Shown: piece by piece, positions 1 through 8,839 of the stretch
Layout: each line of letters opens with the position of its first letter
How positions within the stretch are numbered: the first letter of the stretch is position 1
Source: JAOUGY01 sp963825585
GTDB taxonomy: Bacteria > Actinomycetota > Acidimicrobiia > Spongiisociales > ZC4RG35
NCBI GenBank assembly: GCA_963825585.1
Contig: CAWGTX010000006.1
Location: 434,001-498,000 of the forward strand
Length of the DNA: 64,000 nt
Direction of reading: 5' to 3'
The notes under the pieces: generated by a model
The model's database searches: none
Told to the model about the DNA's origin: nothing
What the model saw: only the letters and a program-made list of their open reading frames with translations
Program-made: the position numbers and the translations under genes

Positions 1-572
1 TTCTCCACCGTTCTGACCCAGTCCCGCATCGCCTCACTCACGGCGTCCTTGAGGGTGCCTGCCCCGGACGTCACCGGCACCACCTCAGACCCGAGGATGC
101 GCATGCGAAGGACGTTGAGGGCCTGACGCTCGATGTCGACGGCGCCCATGTACACGGAGCACTCCAGCCCGAGTACCGCCGCCGCGGTGGCGGTGGCGAC
201 ACCGTGCTGCCCGGCGCCGGTCTCGGCGATGATGCGAGGTTTGCCCATCCGTTTTGCGAGCAGGCCCTGGCCGATGGCGTTGTTGATCTTGTGGGCACCG
301 GTGTGCGCCAGATCTTCGCGTTTGAGGAGGATCCGGACTCCGAGCTGCGCGGAGAGTCGCTGGGCGACGTGGAGGGGCGTGGGCCTTCCCACGAAGTTGG
401 TGAGCATGCTCCGGTACTCGGCGATGAACGACTCATCCGACCATGCATCCTCGAATGCCTCCACCAACTCTGCCAGAGCCGGCATCAGCGTCTCGGGGGC
501 GTACTGCCCTCCGAACTCGCCGAAGCGGCCGTGGGCGTCGGGTCGGTCGAGCCGCATCCCCGTGATGGTCAT
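1..572 (-). CDS. trpB: Tryptophan synthase beta subunit, 3' end beyond window
   Basis: PLP enzyme that condenses indole with serine in the last step of tryptophan synthesis. The frame starts at ATG 572 and runs off the left edge, so about 190 of the usual ~400 residues are present. Visible family hallmarks are the N-terminal FGEFGGQYAPETLMPAL segment and the PLP lysine in HTGAHKINNA (K95), followed by the AETGAGQHGVATA loop. The ATG overlaps the trpF stop as ATGA, so it is translationally coupled as the last visible gene of the trp operon. Identification is secure. trpA, if linked, would lie to the left. Confidence 0.95.
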   Translation of the reverse strand, partial: MTITGMRLDRPDAHGRFGEFGGQYAPETLMPALAELVEAFEDAWSDESFIAEYRSMLTNFVGRPTPLHVAQRLSAQLGVRILLKREDLAHTGAHKINNAIGQGLLAKRMGKPRIIAETGAGQHGVATATAAAVLGLECSVYMGAVDIERQALNVLRMRILGSEVVPVTSGAGTLKDAVSEAMRDWVRTVE

Positions 573-1207
573 GATGTCTTCGCCTCCTGGACGTAGCGTC
601 GGATCAGATGTGCGTCCTTGACGCCGGGAGCGGACTCTAGGCCACTCGAGGCATCTACTCCCCAAGGGTGGAGGCGGGCCACCGCTTCGGCCACGGTGTC
701 GGGTCCCAGACCGCCCGCCAGCACGAATGGCCGCGAGATCCCGCCCGCCAGGTCCCAGTCGAACCTGCGTCCGGTGCCGCCATGTGCATCGCGGACGGCG
801 GTGTCGAGCAGCGGGATCTGCGCCATCGGAATGTCATCGAGCACGACCTCGCCCGAGACCGGTCTGGGACGAAGCACCATCAGCCCCGCCTGAACGGCTG
901 CCGATGCAGCTTCTGCAGCGTGGAGACCATGTGGCTGCACACCGCTGACACCGACGAAGCGGGCCAGGTCGAGCAGCTCCGCGGGTCGGGCGTCCACCGT
1001 CACGAGGAACGATTGAATGCCGGCCGCGATCCGCACCAGTGTCGCGGCCTGTTCGGCATCGACCTGCCGGGGAGACGGTGCCATGACCAGACCAAAGGCG
1101 TCGGCGCCGGCTTCCGCGACGGCGGCCACGTCACCCTTCGTCTTCACACCGCACACCTTCACCCAGGTGGCGGCAACGGTGATGGGGGTGGAATCCACCA
1201 TGGTCAC
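569..1207 (-). CDS. trpF: Phosphoribosylanthranilate isomerase
   Basis: Isomerises N-(5-phosphoribosyl)anthranilate to the carboxyphenylaminodeoxyribulose phosphate used by TrpC. The 212-residue protein has the TIM-barrel signatures VKVCGVKTKGD near the N-terminus, FGLVMAPSPRQ, and the phosphate-binding end FVLAGGLGPDTV and GVDASSGLES. The start is a GTG whose last bases form a GTGA overlap with the trpC stop; an ATG two codons downstream (1201) is an alternative. It is sandwiched between trpC and trpB in a tightly coupled operon. Length and motifs are normal for the family. Confidence 0.95.
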   Translation of the reverse strand: MTMVDSTPITVAATWVKVCGVKTKGDVAAVAEAGADAFGLVMAPSPRQVDAEQAATLVRIAAGIQSFLVTVDARPAELLDLARFVGVSGVQPHGLHAAEAASAAVQAGLMVLRPRPVSGEVVLDDIPMAQIPLLDTAVRDAHGGTGRRFDWDLAGGISRPFVLAGGLGPDTVAEAVARLHPWGVDASSGLESAPGVKDAHLIRRYVQEAKTS

Positions 1208-1971
1208 GTACGGAGGGCGGACAATGCGGTCTGGGGATCCCCGGAACGCACCAGCGACTCACCCACCAGGACGGCGTCGTAGCCGGCCGCCGCCATTCGC
1301 GAAGCGTCCGCCGGCTCGAGGACCCCGCTCTCGGCGATCGTGACGTCACAGCCGTTCAGCATCGGCGCCAGCCGCTCGGAGGTTGCCAGGTCCACATGAA
1401 ACGTCGTCAGATCACGGTTGTTGACACCCACGATCGTCGCTCCGGCCGCCAACGCCCGTTCGGCTTCGGCCTCGTCGTGCACCTCCACCAGTGCCGCGAC
1501 CCCGATCTCGCGGGCGGTCTCGTGCAACGACCGGAGCGTGGAGTCGTCGAGTGCGGCCACGATCAGCAGGATGGCGTCTGCACCGATCGCCCTTGCCTCC
1601 CAGATCTGGGCGGCAGTGAGCGTGAAGTCCTTGCGCAGCACCGGGAGCGACACGGCCGCACGCACGGCGATCAGGTCCGCATCGGATCCGGAGAAGTGGT
1701 GGGGCTCGGTCAGGACCGACACCGCCGACGCGCCACCGCGCTCGTAGGCGCCGGCTCGTTCCACCGGGTCGAGGTCGAGCGCCAGGGGACCCCGCGAGGG
1801 GGAGCGTCGTTTCACCTCGGCGATCACGCCGAGACCCGGAGCCGTGAGGGCCGCCGCGAAATCTCGCACCGGTGGTGCATCGGCACAGCGTGCGGTGAGC
1901 TCGGAGAGCGGCGGCAGCAACGCCAGCCTCGCTCGCGTCGTCTCGAGGATCGGTTCCAACATTCCCGTCAT
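1204..1971 (-). CDS. trpC: Indole-3-glycerol phosphate synthase
   Basis: Closes the indole ring in tryptophan synthesis. The 255-residue product shows the family motifs VIAEVKRRSPSRG, VLRKDFTLTAAQIWEARAIGAD, VGVNNRDL and IAESGV. The frame stays open upstream of 1971, but ATG 1971 is preferred because homology to the family begins there and a G-rich GGTGGTGGT lies directly before it. The 142 bases between it and ygfZ carry no gene that I can support. It overlaps trpF by four bases. Confidence 0.94.
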   Translation of the reverse strand: MTGMLEPILETTRARLALLPPLSELTARCADAPPVRDFAAALTAPGLGVIAEVKRRSPSRGPLALDLDPVERAGAYERGGASAVSVLTEPHHFSGSDADLIAVRAAVSLPVLRKDFTLTAAQIWEARAIGADAILLIVAALDDSTLRSLHETAREIGVAALVEVHDEAEAERALAAGATIVGVNNRDLTTFHVDLATSERLAPMLNGCDVTIAESGVLEPADASRMAAAGYDAVLVGESLVRSGDPQTALSALRT

Positions 1972-2113
1972 ACCACCACCATCGTCTCGCCTGAACCCGG
2001 AGCCCGGCGCGCTCCACCGGCCGCGTGTCCGGAACCGTTTGGGCAGCCATCGGTCGGCCCTGGCCGACACACCTCGGTTACCGCCGTGTCCTGCACCCTC
2101 GGCCCGAGTCCGG

Positions 2114-3052
2114 TCATGAGCCCTCGCGGGACCCACTGGGCTCCACCGGTGCCCCCCTGACGATGGCGGGTGCCTCTCCCCCATCCCAGCGAATCGTCAC
2201 CGTGTCACCCAGTGCCACCTCCCGGCGGAGCAGAACCAAACCGACCGGCGACGTGAGGGTCTCGCTCACCGACGTGATGGCGCCGACCTCCTTGTCTGCC
2301 GCGAACACCGGGGCACCTTCCGGTGGCAGCACGTTGCGGGTGATCGCCAGCGACCTCAGGATCCGATTCACATGGCCGCGGCTGTCGATGCGGGCGACCA
2401 GCTCCTGGCCGAGATAACACCCCTTGGTGAACGACACGCTGTCGGGAACGAGCCCGGTCTCTTGAGGAATCGTCGACCCATCGACGTCTACACCGAATAC
2501 CGGTTCGCCATGGACCACACGGGCCGCCGAGGTGGCCAGCCTGCCCGCTCTGATCGGCACCGACAACGGCTGCTCGCCGACCACGGCCACACGGTCCAGC
2601 CCGCGCATAGGGGCGGAGACGAACGTCGAGACGCCGCGCTCCTCCCATCCGGTGGTCAGCCCGGTCACTTCAGCGGCGGACGGGCCCCACACCTCCCACA
2701 CGGGTCGGTCGTCGAGCCGGACCGTCGCCTTCACTCGGATCCGGTAGTAGTCCAGGTCGTCGACGAGTTTCAGACCCTGACCCGCATCGACGAGCAGGCC
2801 CACCCGCTGCTCACCGCGGGCTACCCGGAGCAGTGCCTTGAGCTTGCCCTGCGGACCCAAAAGAAACGCACGGCCCATCGATCCCGGCGGCATGCCCTCG
2901 ACGTCCTGGCTGATGATCCCCTGGAGAAACCTGGTGGCGTCGCGACCTTCCACCCAGACGAGTTCATGGGCGTCGGACACGAGCGCCGCGCCTGTGGTGG
3001 CGGCCCTGTACTCCTCGATCACATCACCGAAGGTTGGTTTCATGATGCCCAT
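2114..3052 (-). CDS. ygfZ: YgfZ/GcvT-like folate-binding protein
   Basis: Folate-dependent protein of the GcvT fold that supports assembly or repair of some iron-sulfur enzymes in other bacteria. The 312-residue product carries the diagnostic KGCYLGQELVARI motif in its second half, including the conserved cysteine, and a GcvT-like N-terminal half (ATRFLQGIISQDVEG). Start candidates are ATG 3052 and ATG 3043; both follow GATCGGG and I cannot separate them. It lies between trpE and trpC in the same direction, an unusual guest in a trp operon. MiaB, RimO and endonuclease III in this window are Fe-S enzymes that could depend on it, which is inference. Confidence 0.9.
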   Translation of the reverse strand: MGIMKPTFGDVIEEYRAATTGAALVSDAHELVWVEGRDATRFLQGIISQDVEGMPPGSMGRAFLLGPQGKLKALLRVARGEQRVGLLVDAGQGLKLVDDLDYYRIRVKATVRLDDRPVWEVWGPSAAEVTGLTTGWEERGVSTFVSAPMRGLDRVAVVGEQPLSVPIRAGRLATSAARVVHGEPVFGVDVDGSTIPQETGLVPDSVSFTKGCYLGQELVARIDSRGHVNRILRSLAITRNVLPPEGAPVFAADKEVGAITSVSETLTSPVGLVLLRREVALGDTVTIRWDGGEAPAIVRGAPVEPSGSREGS

Positions 3053-3074
3053 CCCGATCGTCGCATCTGATCCG

Positions 3075-4541
3075 TCACATCGAGCCGGCGAGGGCGATCG
3101 CCTGGAGGGCGGCGGCGGCCTTTGCCATGGTCTCGTCGAACTCGGCGGAGGGATCCGAATCGGCCACCAACCCGGCCCCCGCCTGGACCCAGGCGGTGGA
3201 TCCGGAGATGACGACCGTGCGCAGGCAGATACAGGTGTCGACATTGCCGGTGAAGTCGAGGTAGCCGACGGCACCCGCATAGGGGCCGCGGGCGACGGGC
3301 TCGAGCGAATCGATGATCTCGATGGCGCGGACCTTCGGGGCTCCCGACACCGTGCCGTGCGGGAACGTCGCTCTGATGACATCGACCGGGCCGACTCCGT
3401 GCCTCACCTTGCCCGAGACACCGGAGACGATGTGCATCACGTGGCTGTAGCGCTCGATCACCATCAGGTCGTCGACGGTGACGCTGCCGAATTCGCACAC
3501 CCTGCCCAGATCGTTGCGGGCGAGGTCGATGAGCATGACGTGCTCGGCCCGCTCCTTGGGATCGGCCAGGAGGTCCTCCTCCATCACCCTGTCCTCATCG
3601 GGGCCGGCGCCACGTGGGCGGGTACCGGCGATGGGCCGGGAATAGGCGATGCCATCCCTGACACGAGTCATCAACTCGGGTGAGGACCCGACGACCGTCA
3701 CCTCGGAGTCCCTCACGAAGAAGAGGAACGGCGAAGGGTTGACCAGCCTGATGGCGCGGTACACCGAGAACGCCTCGCCTTCGAAGGCGGTCTCCAACCG
3801 TTGGCTCACCACGATCTGGAAGGCGTCGCCCTGGGTGATGTACTCCTTGGCGGCGACCACCGCGGCCTCGAAGCCCGGCCGGTCGAAGGTCGAGGTGAAC
3901 GGCGGCCGATCGACGGGACGGGGCGCGGCGGAGGCGCTGTAACGAACGCCGTCGCCCAGTCGGTGGGCGTCAACGGCGAGCAACTCGACCGCGCGATCGT
4001 ACTGGCTCCCGGGGTCGTCACCCACGAAGACGTTGCGCACAAGCACGATGGTCTGACGGAACCGGTCGATGGCGGCGAGCGCACCCACGAACTGCCACAC
4101 CATCTCGGGAAGGCCGCGATCGTCGACCGGGCGGGACGGGATGTGCTCGACGTATCGGACACAGTCGTATCCGAGGTATCCCACCACACCGGAGTGCAGG
4201 GGCGGGAGACCTGGAAGGTCCGGCGTCCGGTACGAGGCGACGAGCGCCTCGAGCACCGTGAGCGGATCTCCCTCGGGCACCACGATCGCCGGATCGTCCA
4301 CGCTGCACACACCGTCATGTGATCGGAGGGTGAAGACCGGATCCCAACCCACGAACGACCACCGTGCCCAGGTCTCGCCACCTTCCACCGACTCGAGCAG
4401 GAAGCCCGGTCGGTCGCCGACCAGCTTCTCGAACGTGGTGACCGGGGTCTCCCGATCGGCGAGCACTTCGAGCGTCACCGGCACGACGTTGTGACGGGAG
4501 GCGAGATCGAGGAACTCCTCGCGTGTGGGTGAAGCGATCAC
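3075..4541 (-). CDS. trpE: Anthranilate synthase component I
   Basis: Converts chorismate to anthranilate with a glutaminase partner (TrpG) that is not encoded in this window. The 488-residue protein shows the chorismate-binding C-terminal domain: SRPIAGTRPRG, DPKERAEHVMLIDLARNDLG, ERYSHVMHIVS, FPHGTVSGAPK, and the terminal GAGLVADSDPSAEF. GTG 4541 is chosen because family similarity starts at about this point; a TTG at 4574 extends the frame by 11 residues. It is the first gene of the visible trp operon, directly downstream of a heptamer inverted repeat (4598-4741). I see no Trp-codon-rich leader peptide. Confidence 0.95.
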   Translation of the reverse strand: MIASPTREEFLDLASRHNVVPVTLEVLADRETPVTTFEKLVGDRPGFLLESVEGGETWARWSFVGWDPVFTLRSHDGVCSVDDPAIVVPEGDPLTVLEALVASYRTPDLPGLPPLHSGVVGYLGYDCVRYVEHIPSRPVDDRGLPEMVWQFVGALAAIDRFRQTIVLVRNVFVGDDPGSQYDRAVELLAVDAHRLGDGVRYSASAAPRPVDRPPFTSTFDRPGFEAAVVAAKEYITQGDAFQIVVSQRLETAFEGEAFSVYRAIRLVNPSPFLFFVRDSEVTVVGSSPELMTRVRDGIAYSRPIAGTRPRGAGPDEDRVMEEDLLADPKERAEHVMLIDLARNDLGRVCEFGSVTVDDLMVIERYSHVMHIVSGVSGKVRHGVGPVDVIRATFPHGTVSGAPKVRAIEIIDSLEPVARGPYAGAVGYLDFTGNVDTCICLRTVVISGSTAWVQAGAGLVADSDPSAEFDETMAKAAAALQAIALAGSM

Positions 4542-4597
4542 GCTCGAAGGGTACCCGACTCCATGAGGCTGCAAGGAACGGGGTGATGAGCGAGACC

Positions 4598-4628
4598 TGG
4601 CTACTGGCTGCTGGCGACTGGCTGCTGG
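4598..4628. repeat. Heptamer tandem array, left arm of inverted pair
   Basis: Four tandem 7-base units of the form TGGCTRC (tggctac, tggctgc, tggcgac, tggctgc) plus a partial fifth. With the array at 4707-4741 it forms facing inverted arms: over about 36 bases (4594-4629 against 4707-4742) only four positions differ. It sits between the start of trpE and the end of ccdA, so it is transcribed at the 3' side of ccdA and the 5' side of trpE. Confidence 0.85.
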
Positions 4629-4706
4629 GTCCGACGCAACAAGCAGGGGGCATGTTCTGACTGGCGTCCGGGGATGAGCCTGGGGAGCGATAGGCGGGAC
4701 TCCGTT

Positions 4707-4741
4707 CCAGAAGCCAGCAGCCAGCAGCCAGAAGCCAGGTC
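4707..4741. repeat. Heptamer tandem array, right arm of inverted pair
   Basis: Five tandem units ccagaag, ccagcag, ccagcag, ccagaag, ccaggtc. It is the inverted counterpart of 4598-4628 and ends eight bases before the ccdA stop codon. RNA from either strand could form a long imperfect hairpin with a ~77-base loop. Confidence 0.85.
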
Positions 4742-4749
4742 TCCTGGTG

Positions 4750-5523
4750 TCAGATCTCCGCCAACCGCTCGAGAAACGGGACGGCCAGGAAGAATCTCGA
4801 CACCTGGGCCGACAGCCAGCCGACGTTTCCGGTGAACATGATCACGCCGAACACCGCCATGACCACGCCGCCGGCGATGTTGATCGGTCGCATCCACCGG
4901 CGGAAACCCTTGATGGCGGAGAGCGCCCGTGACATACCCACCCCTGCGAGCACGAACGGGACGCCCAGGCCGAGCGAGAAGAACAGCAGCAGCAGCATCC
5001 CCTGCCCGACGGTGTCCTGGGTGGCGGCCACCAACAGGACACCTCCGAGGATCGGGCCGATGCACGGTGTCCACCCGAACCCAAAGGCGAGACCCATGAC
5101 CGGTGGTGCCCAGTTACCGAGTCGCGAGGGTCTCACCTCCATCCGGCGCTCCCTGGACAGGAAGCCGAAGAGGCCCTTGGACGAGAACGCCATCCCGATC
5201 ATGACGAGTCCGAACACCAGGATGAGCGCACCGGCAACCTTCTCGGTGACGTTCTGGTTGCGAGCGAGGAAGGTCGAGATCTGGGTTGCGGCCGCGCCGG
5301 TGGCAACGAACACGACGCTGAATCCGAGCACGAACAGGGCGGTCACACGCAGCATGCGGCCCCGTGAGGCGGTTCCGTCCTGCAGGCTCGAAACCGAATA
5401 GCCCGACATGAGGCCGAGATATCCGGGCAGCAGCGGGAGGACACACGGCGACAGGAAAGCGAGGATCCCACCCCCGAATGCGAGGGCCAGTTGCAACAGG
5501 TAGCTCGATTCGGCGAAGTCCAT
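4750..5523 (-). CDS. ccdA: CcdA-type thiol-disulfide transporter
   Basis: Membrane protein that passes reducing equivalents across the cytoplasmic membrane for cytochrome c maturation or envelope thiol reduction. The 257-residue product has about six hydrophobic segments and the two pseudo-symmetric redox motifs: LSPCVLPLLPGYLG in the first helix and FGWTPCIGPIL in the fourth. ATG 5523 is the natural start just before the first membrane segment; the open frame upstream is low-complexity and not protein-like. It is divergent from an MFS gene 61 bases away. No resB, resC or thioredoxin gene is adjacent. Confidence 0.9.
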   Translation of the reverse strand: MDFAESSYLLQLALAFGGGILAFLSPCVLPLLPGYLGLMSGYSVSSLQDGTASRGRMLRVTALFVLGFSVVFVATGAAATQISTFLARNQNVTEKVAGALILVFGLVMIGMAFSSKGLFGFLSRERRMEVRPSRLGNWAPPVMGLAFGFGWTPCIGPILGGVLLVAATQDTVGQGMLLLLFFSLGLGVPFVLAGVGMSRALSAIKGFRRWMRPINIAGGVVMAVFGVIMFTGNVGWLSAQVSRFFLAVPFLERLAEI

Positions 5524-5584
5524 GAAACGATCAACTCTTGTCGGGGCCGTCATCTTCCCAGGCCGTGGGCCGTAGGCTGGCACC

Positions 5585-6802
5585 GTGCGGAGAGTGTTTC
5601 GCAGTTTGTTCCCATTTCGCGAGCTCACCGCCGTCGAACGGAGGCTCGTGCTCCTGCTGTGGGTCATGGGCGTCCTCCAGGGTGTCGCCCAGTCGCCCCT
5701 GTCCGCCCTCGTTCCTTTCACCCGGGTGGGACTCGGACTCACCCAGGGTGAGATGAGCCTGGTACTGGCCGTCACCCGGCTGGCTTCGCTCGGTGCAGTG
5801 GGGTTTTCGTGGTGGGGTGACAGGAACGGTCGTCGTCGGCCGTTCCTGGCCGCTTTCCTCGCCATGACCGGTGCGTCGGCCGTCACCGCCCTCTCCCCCG
5901 ACGCCGTCTGGTTCACGGCCGCCCAGGGGGTGTCCCGGATCGCCACCACCGCCGTCGGCACGCTGGCCGTTGTGCTCCTGGCCGAACGGGTACGCCCCGG
6001 ACACCGCGCCTTTTCGATCGGTCTCTATGCGGCCGCCGGAAGTCTCGGGGCCGGTGTGGGCCAGCTCATGGTGCCGATCGCCGACCTCTCCCCCGAGTCC
6101 TGGCGGTACGCGTTTGCGCTTCCGGTGCTCGGACTGGCTGCGTTCCCGATTCTCCAAAAGGTCGAGGAGTCGCCGCTCGTCGATACAACCCCGGCGGCCG
6201 TTCCGATCAGAGACCTCCTGTTCGGATCGTTGAGTCGATCCTTCTGGGTGGCAGGGGTGGCGGGTCTGCTGGCGTCGGCCTTCCCCGCCGTGGCTCTCGC
6301 CTTCACGACCGAGCGGCTCATCAACGACCTCGGCTACACGGCCGGTACCGCCACCGCGATCGCGTTGACCGGTGGGACGCTGGGAGCGATGGGCTTCTGG
6401 ATTGGTGGCCGTTTGGCCGACGTGTGGGGTCGCAAACTCACCACCGTGCTGTCGCTGCTGATGGCGACCGGCGGCGGGATCCTCCTGTTCGAGGTGGAGT
6501 CGATCCCGGCGCTGGTGGCGGCCATCGTGATCGGCGGCTTCGGATCCTTCGCCTACGTACCCGCCGCTTCGAGTCATCGGGCCGAACTGTTCCCCACCGA
6601 GATCCGCGCAACCGCAGGCACGGCGGGGGCCTATCTGGGAACGGTGGGCTCGGCCGCCGGACTCGGTGTGGGCGCGCTCCTCATCGACCGGATCGGCCTG
6701 ACCGACACGTTGTTGGTGTTGGCGGCACCCATGCTGATGGCGTCGCTCCTCACCCTCACGCTCCCCGAGACGCGTGGGCGCCCGCTCGGTGAGACCCGGT
6801 GA
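5585..6802 (+). CDS. Major facilitator superfamily transporter
   Basis: A 405-residue polytopic protein with about 12 hydrophobic segments. It has an MFS-type loop 2-3 motif (GDRNGRRRPF) and its second-half echo GGRLADVWGRKL, plus SSHRAELFPTEIRATA, which resembles the sugar-porter or metabolite:H+ symporter branches. GTG 5585 is the start; an Arg-rich N-terminus precedes the first helix. The substrate cannot be told from the sequence. It is divergent from ccdA and convergent with the MATE gene 27 bases downstream. Confidence 0.85.
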   Translation: MRRVFRSLFPFRELTAVERRLVLLLWVMGVLQGVAQSPLSALVPFTRVGLGLTQGEMSLVLAVTRLASLGAVGFSWWGDRNGRRRPFLAAFLAMTGASAVTALSPDAVWFTAAQGVSRIATTAVGTLAVVLLAERVRPGHRAFSIGLYAAAGSLGAGVGQLMVPIADLSPESWRYAFALPVLGLAAFPILQKVEESPLVDTTPAAVPIRDLLFGSLSRSFWVAGVAGLLASAFPAVALAFTTERLINDLGYTAGTATAIALTGGTLGAMGFWIGGRLADVWGRKLTTVLSLLMATGGGILLFEVESIPALVAAIVIGGFGSFAYVPAASSHRAELFPTEIRATAGTAGAYLGTVGSAAGLGVGALLIDRIGLTDTLLVLAAPMLMASLLTLTLPETRGRPLGETR

Positions 6803-6829
6803 CCCACCGGCCGGCGGAGTCGGTGGAGG

Positions 6830-8164
6830 TCACGATCGCATCGGCCGGGCGGCGCTGAACGCCCGTCGGTAACCGGCACCCAGCACCAGCCCGCGGGCCG
6901 TCACCATCGCAACCATCGTCCACCACACGCCCGGCAGCCCCCAGCCTCGTGCCAGGGTGAGCGCCGCCCCGGTCAGCATGGCGGCGAAACCCGCTGCGGT
7001 CGAGCCGGCCAGGCGTCGCATCCGCATGAGAGCCATGTAGACGCCGTCGCTGACGAACAACAACGCCGCCAGGGGCTGCATGAGGGCGGCGATGACGAGA
7101 GCTTCGGAGGCCTGGGCCCGGACCTCCGGATCGTCGGTGAACACCCCGACGATCGGTCCACTCGAGCCCCACAGGAGCGCGCCCAGCACGAACCCGGCCG
7201 CCAGGCCCCAGCGGTGTAGCCGAGCCGAGAGCGCCCGCGCCGTATTGATGCGTCCCGCCCCGGACAGCTCGGCGATCATTGCCTGGGCGGCGATCGCCAG
7301 GGCATCGACCACGAGGGCGAGCAGGAACCACAGCTGGGAGACGATCTGGTGGGCCGCCACCGCCTTCGTACCCACCCTGGTGGCGGTTGCCGTCGCCACC
7401 GCCAGTGAGGCGACCAGGAGCAGGGTGCGAAGCATCAGCACCCCTCCCACCCGGAGCAGCGGACCACTGCCCGTGAGTTCGACCCGCCCCGTACGCCAAC
7501 CCTCCTCGATGGCCCGCCTCCTGATGAGCAGGAGGAACCCGGCCGCCCCGGCCCATTGCGCCACCACCGTCGCCATAGCGGCGCCATCCAGCCCGAACCC
7601 GGCTCCGAACATCAGAACGGGGTCGAGCAGGGCGTTCACCCCGTTGACCACGAGAGTCAGCGCCAGCGGAGTCCGGGTGTCCTGAAATCCTCTGAAGGCG
7701 CCGTGGCCGGCCGTGATCACGAGCAGTGCGGGAAGGGCTGTCGCCCTGATCCTGAGATACGACACGGCCGGCTCCGCCACCCCGGGCCCAGGGTCGAACA
7801 GCGCGACCAGGATGGGCGCAGCGATTGCCAGGATCGCGCCGGCACCCACTCCGATCACGAGTCCCAGAGCGAGGGCCTGGCGAACCACGTCGCCCGAGGA
7901 GCGAAGATCCCCACGACCGCGGGCGGCTGCCACCAGCGGCGTGGTGGCATAGGCGAGGAAGTTGAATGCGGCGAAGGCGAACCCGAAGATCGCCACGTCG
8001 ATGCCGAGCGCGGCCAGAGCGGTCGGACCCAGACGACCCACGAAAGCCGTGTCGACGAGCGAGACCAGCGGATCCGCCGCCAGCGCTCCCAGGGCGGGAA
8101 TCACCAACCCGAGGATGCGTCGGGTCGACGGTGCGCTCAGATCGGCTTGTTCGGCCACGGGCAT
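6830..8164 (-). CDS. MATE-family efflux transporter (DinF-like)
   Basis: A 444-residue multidrug and toxin extrusion family antiporter with about 12 membrane segments. N-terminal features RRILGLVIPALGALAADP and DTAFVGRLG are typical of the DinF/NorM group, and GHGAFRGFQDTRTPL matches the conserved loop after helix 4. ATG 8164 lies inside the last codons of nth (28-base overlap), so the two are probably co-transcribed; longer in-frame ATGs at 8212 and 8257 have no better ribosome site. The substrate is unknown. No SOS box is seen near it, so the DinF resemblance is structural only. Confidence 0.87.
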   Translation of the reverse strand: MPVAEQADLSAPSTRRILGLVIPALGALAADPLVSLVDTAFVGRLGPTALAALGIDVAIFGFAFAAFNFLAYATTPLVAAARGRGDLRSSGDVVRQALALGLVIGVGAGAILAIAAPILVALFDPGPGVAEPAVSYLRIRATALPALLVITAGHGAFRGFQDTRTPLALTLVVNGVNALLDPVLMFGAGFGLDGAAMATVVAQWAGAAGFLLLIRRRAIEEGWRTGRVELTGSGPLLRVGGVLMLRTLLLVASLAVATATATRVGTKAVAAHQIVSQLWFLLALVVDALAIAAQAMIAELSGAGRINTARALSARLHRWGLAAGFVLGALLWGSSGPIVGVFTDDPEVRAQASEALVIAALMQPLAALLFVSDGVYMALMRMRRLAGSTAAGFAAMLTGAALTLARGWGLPGVWWTMVAMVTARGLVLGAGYRRAFSAARPMRS

Positions 8165-8808
8165 CGTCGTAGGAGGGGACAAGTCGTGCAGTCCGGTGCC
8201 TTGGCGGTGCATATGTCCCGACCCAGTTGGATGATGCGCATCGACAGACCGGCCCACTCGCTCTGCGGGAAGAGGGCTTTCAGGTCGCGTTCGATCTTCA
8301 CGGGATCGGTGTTGACCGTGAGCCCGAGCCGCCCGGAGACCCGCTTCACGTGTGTGTCGACCGCGACGGCGGGATCACCCCAGATCTCGGCCAGCACCAC
8401 CGATGCGGTCTTCCGCCCGACCCCGGTCAGTGACGTGAGGTCGTCGAGATCCCGCGGGACCTCACCGTCGAAGCGTTCGACGAGGTCGGCCGCCAGCGCC
8501 ACCACGGCCGCTGACTTCTGGCGGTAGAAGCCGGTCGAGAACACGATCTGTTCGACGTCCTCCACGTTTGCCTCTGCGAGGTCGTGCGGGGAGGGGTACC
8601 GGGCGAACAGGTCGGGAGAGACCCGGTTCACCGTCTCGTCGGTGGTCTGAGCGGAGAGGACCGTGACCACCAACAACTGCCAGGCACTGTCGTGGTGGAG
8701 GGCGGTGCGGATGGTGGGGTAGGCCTGGTGCAGCCCGCGCAGCACCGCCGTGGCGTGCCGCTTCTCGGCGGGGCTGGGGATGGTTCCATCGTGGCGTGTC
8801 TCGGGCAC
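8137..8808 (-). CDS. nth: Endonuclease III
   Basis: DNA glycosylase/AP lyase that removes oxidised pyrimidines. The 223-residue protein has the helix-hairpin-helix with catalytic lysine (LTGVGRKTASVV), the catalytic aspartate in VDTHVKRVSGRLG, and a C-terminal 4Fe-4S loop with the canonical spacing C-x6-C-x2-C-x5-C. The start is taken as GTG 8808; GTG 8835 would add nine residues and would leave only four bases to the divergent xpt start. The MATE gene begins within its 3' end. Confidence 0.93.
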   Translation of the reverse strand: MPETRHDGTIPSPAEKRHATAVLRGLHQAYPTIRTALHHDSAWQLLVVTVLSAQTTDETVNRVSPDLFARYPSPHDLAEANVEDVEQIVFSTGFYRQKSAAVVALAADLVERFDGEVPRDLDDLTSLTGVGRKTASVVLAEIWGDPAVAVDTHVKRVSGRLGLTVNTDPVKIERDLKALFPQSEWAGLSMRIIQLGRDICTAKAPDCTTCPLLRRCPWPNKPI

Positions 8809-8839
8809 GGTCGCCGATGGTACCGGTAGGCTCACACCC

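Noticed and set aside
4542..4749. Trp attenuator upstream of trpE
   Set aside because: TGG-rich text is only on the strand opposite to trpE; no leader peptide with Trp codons exists in the transcript direction.
5531..6577. 348-codon minus-strand frame opposite the MFS gene
   Set aside because: Low-complexity Gly/Arg/His-rich text antisense to a well-supported transporter.
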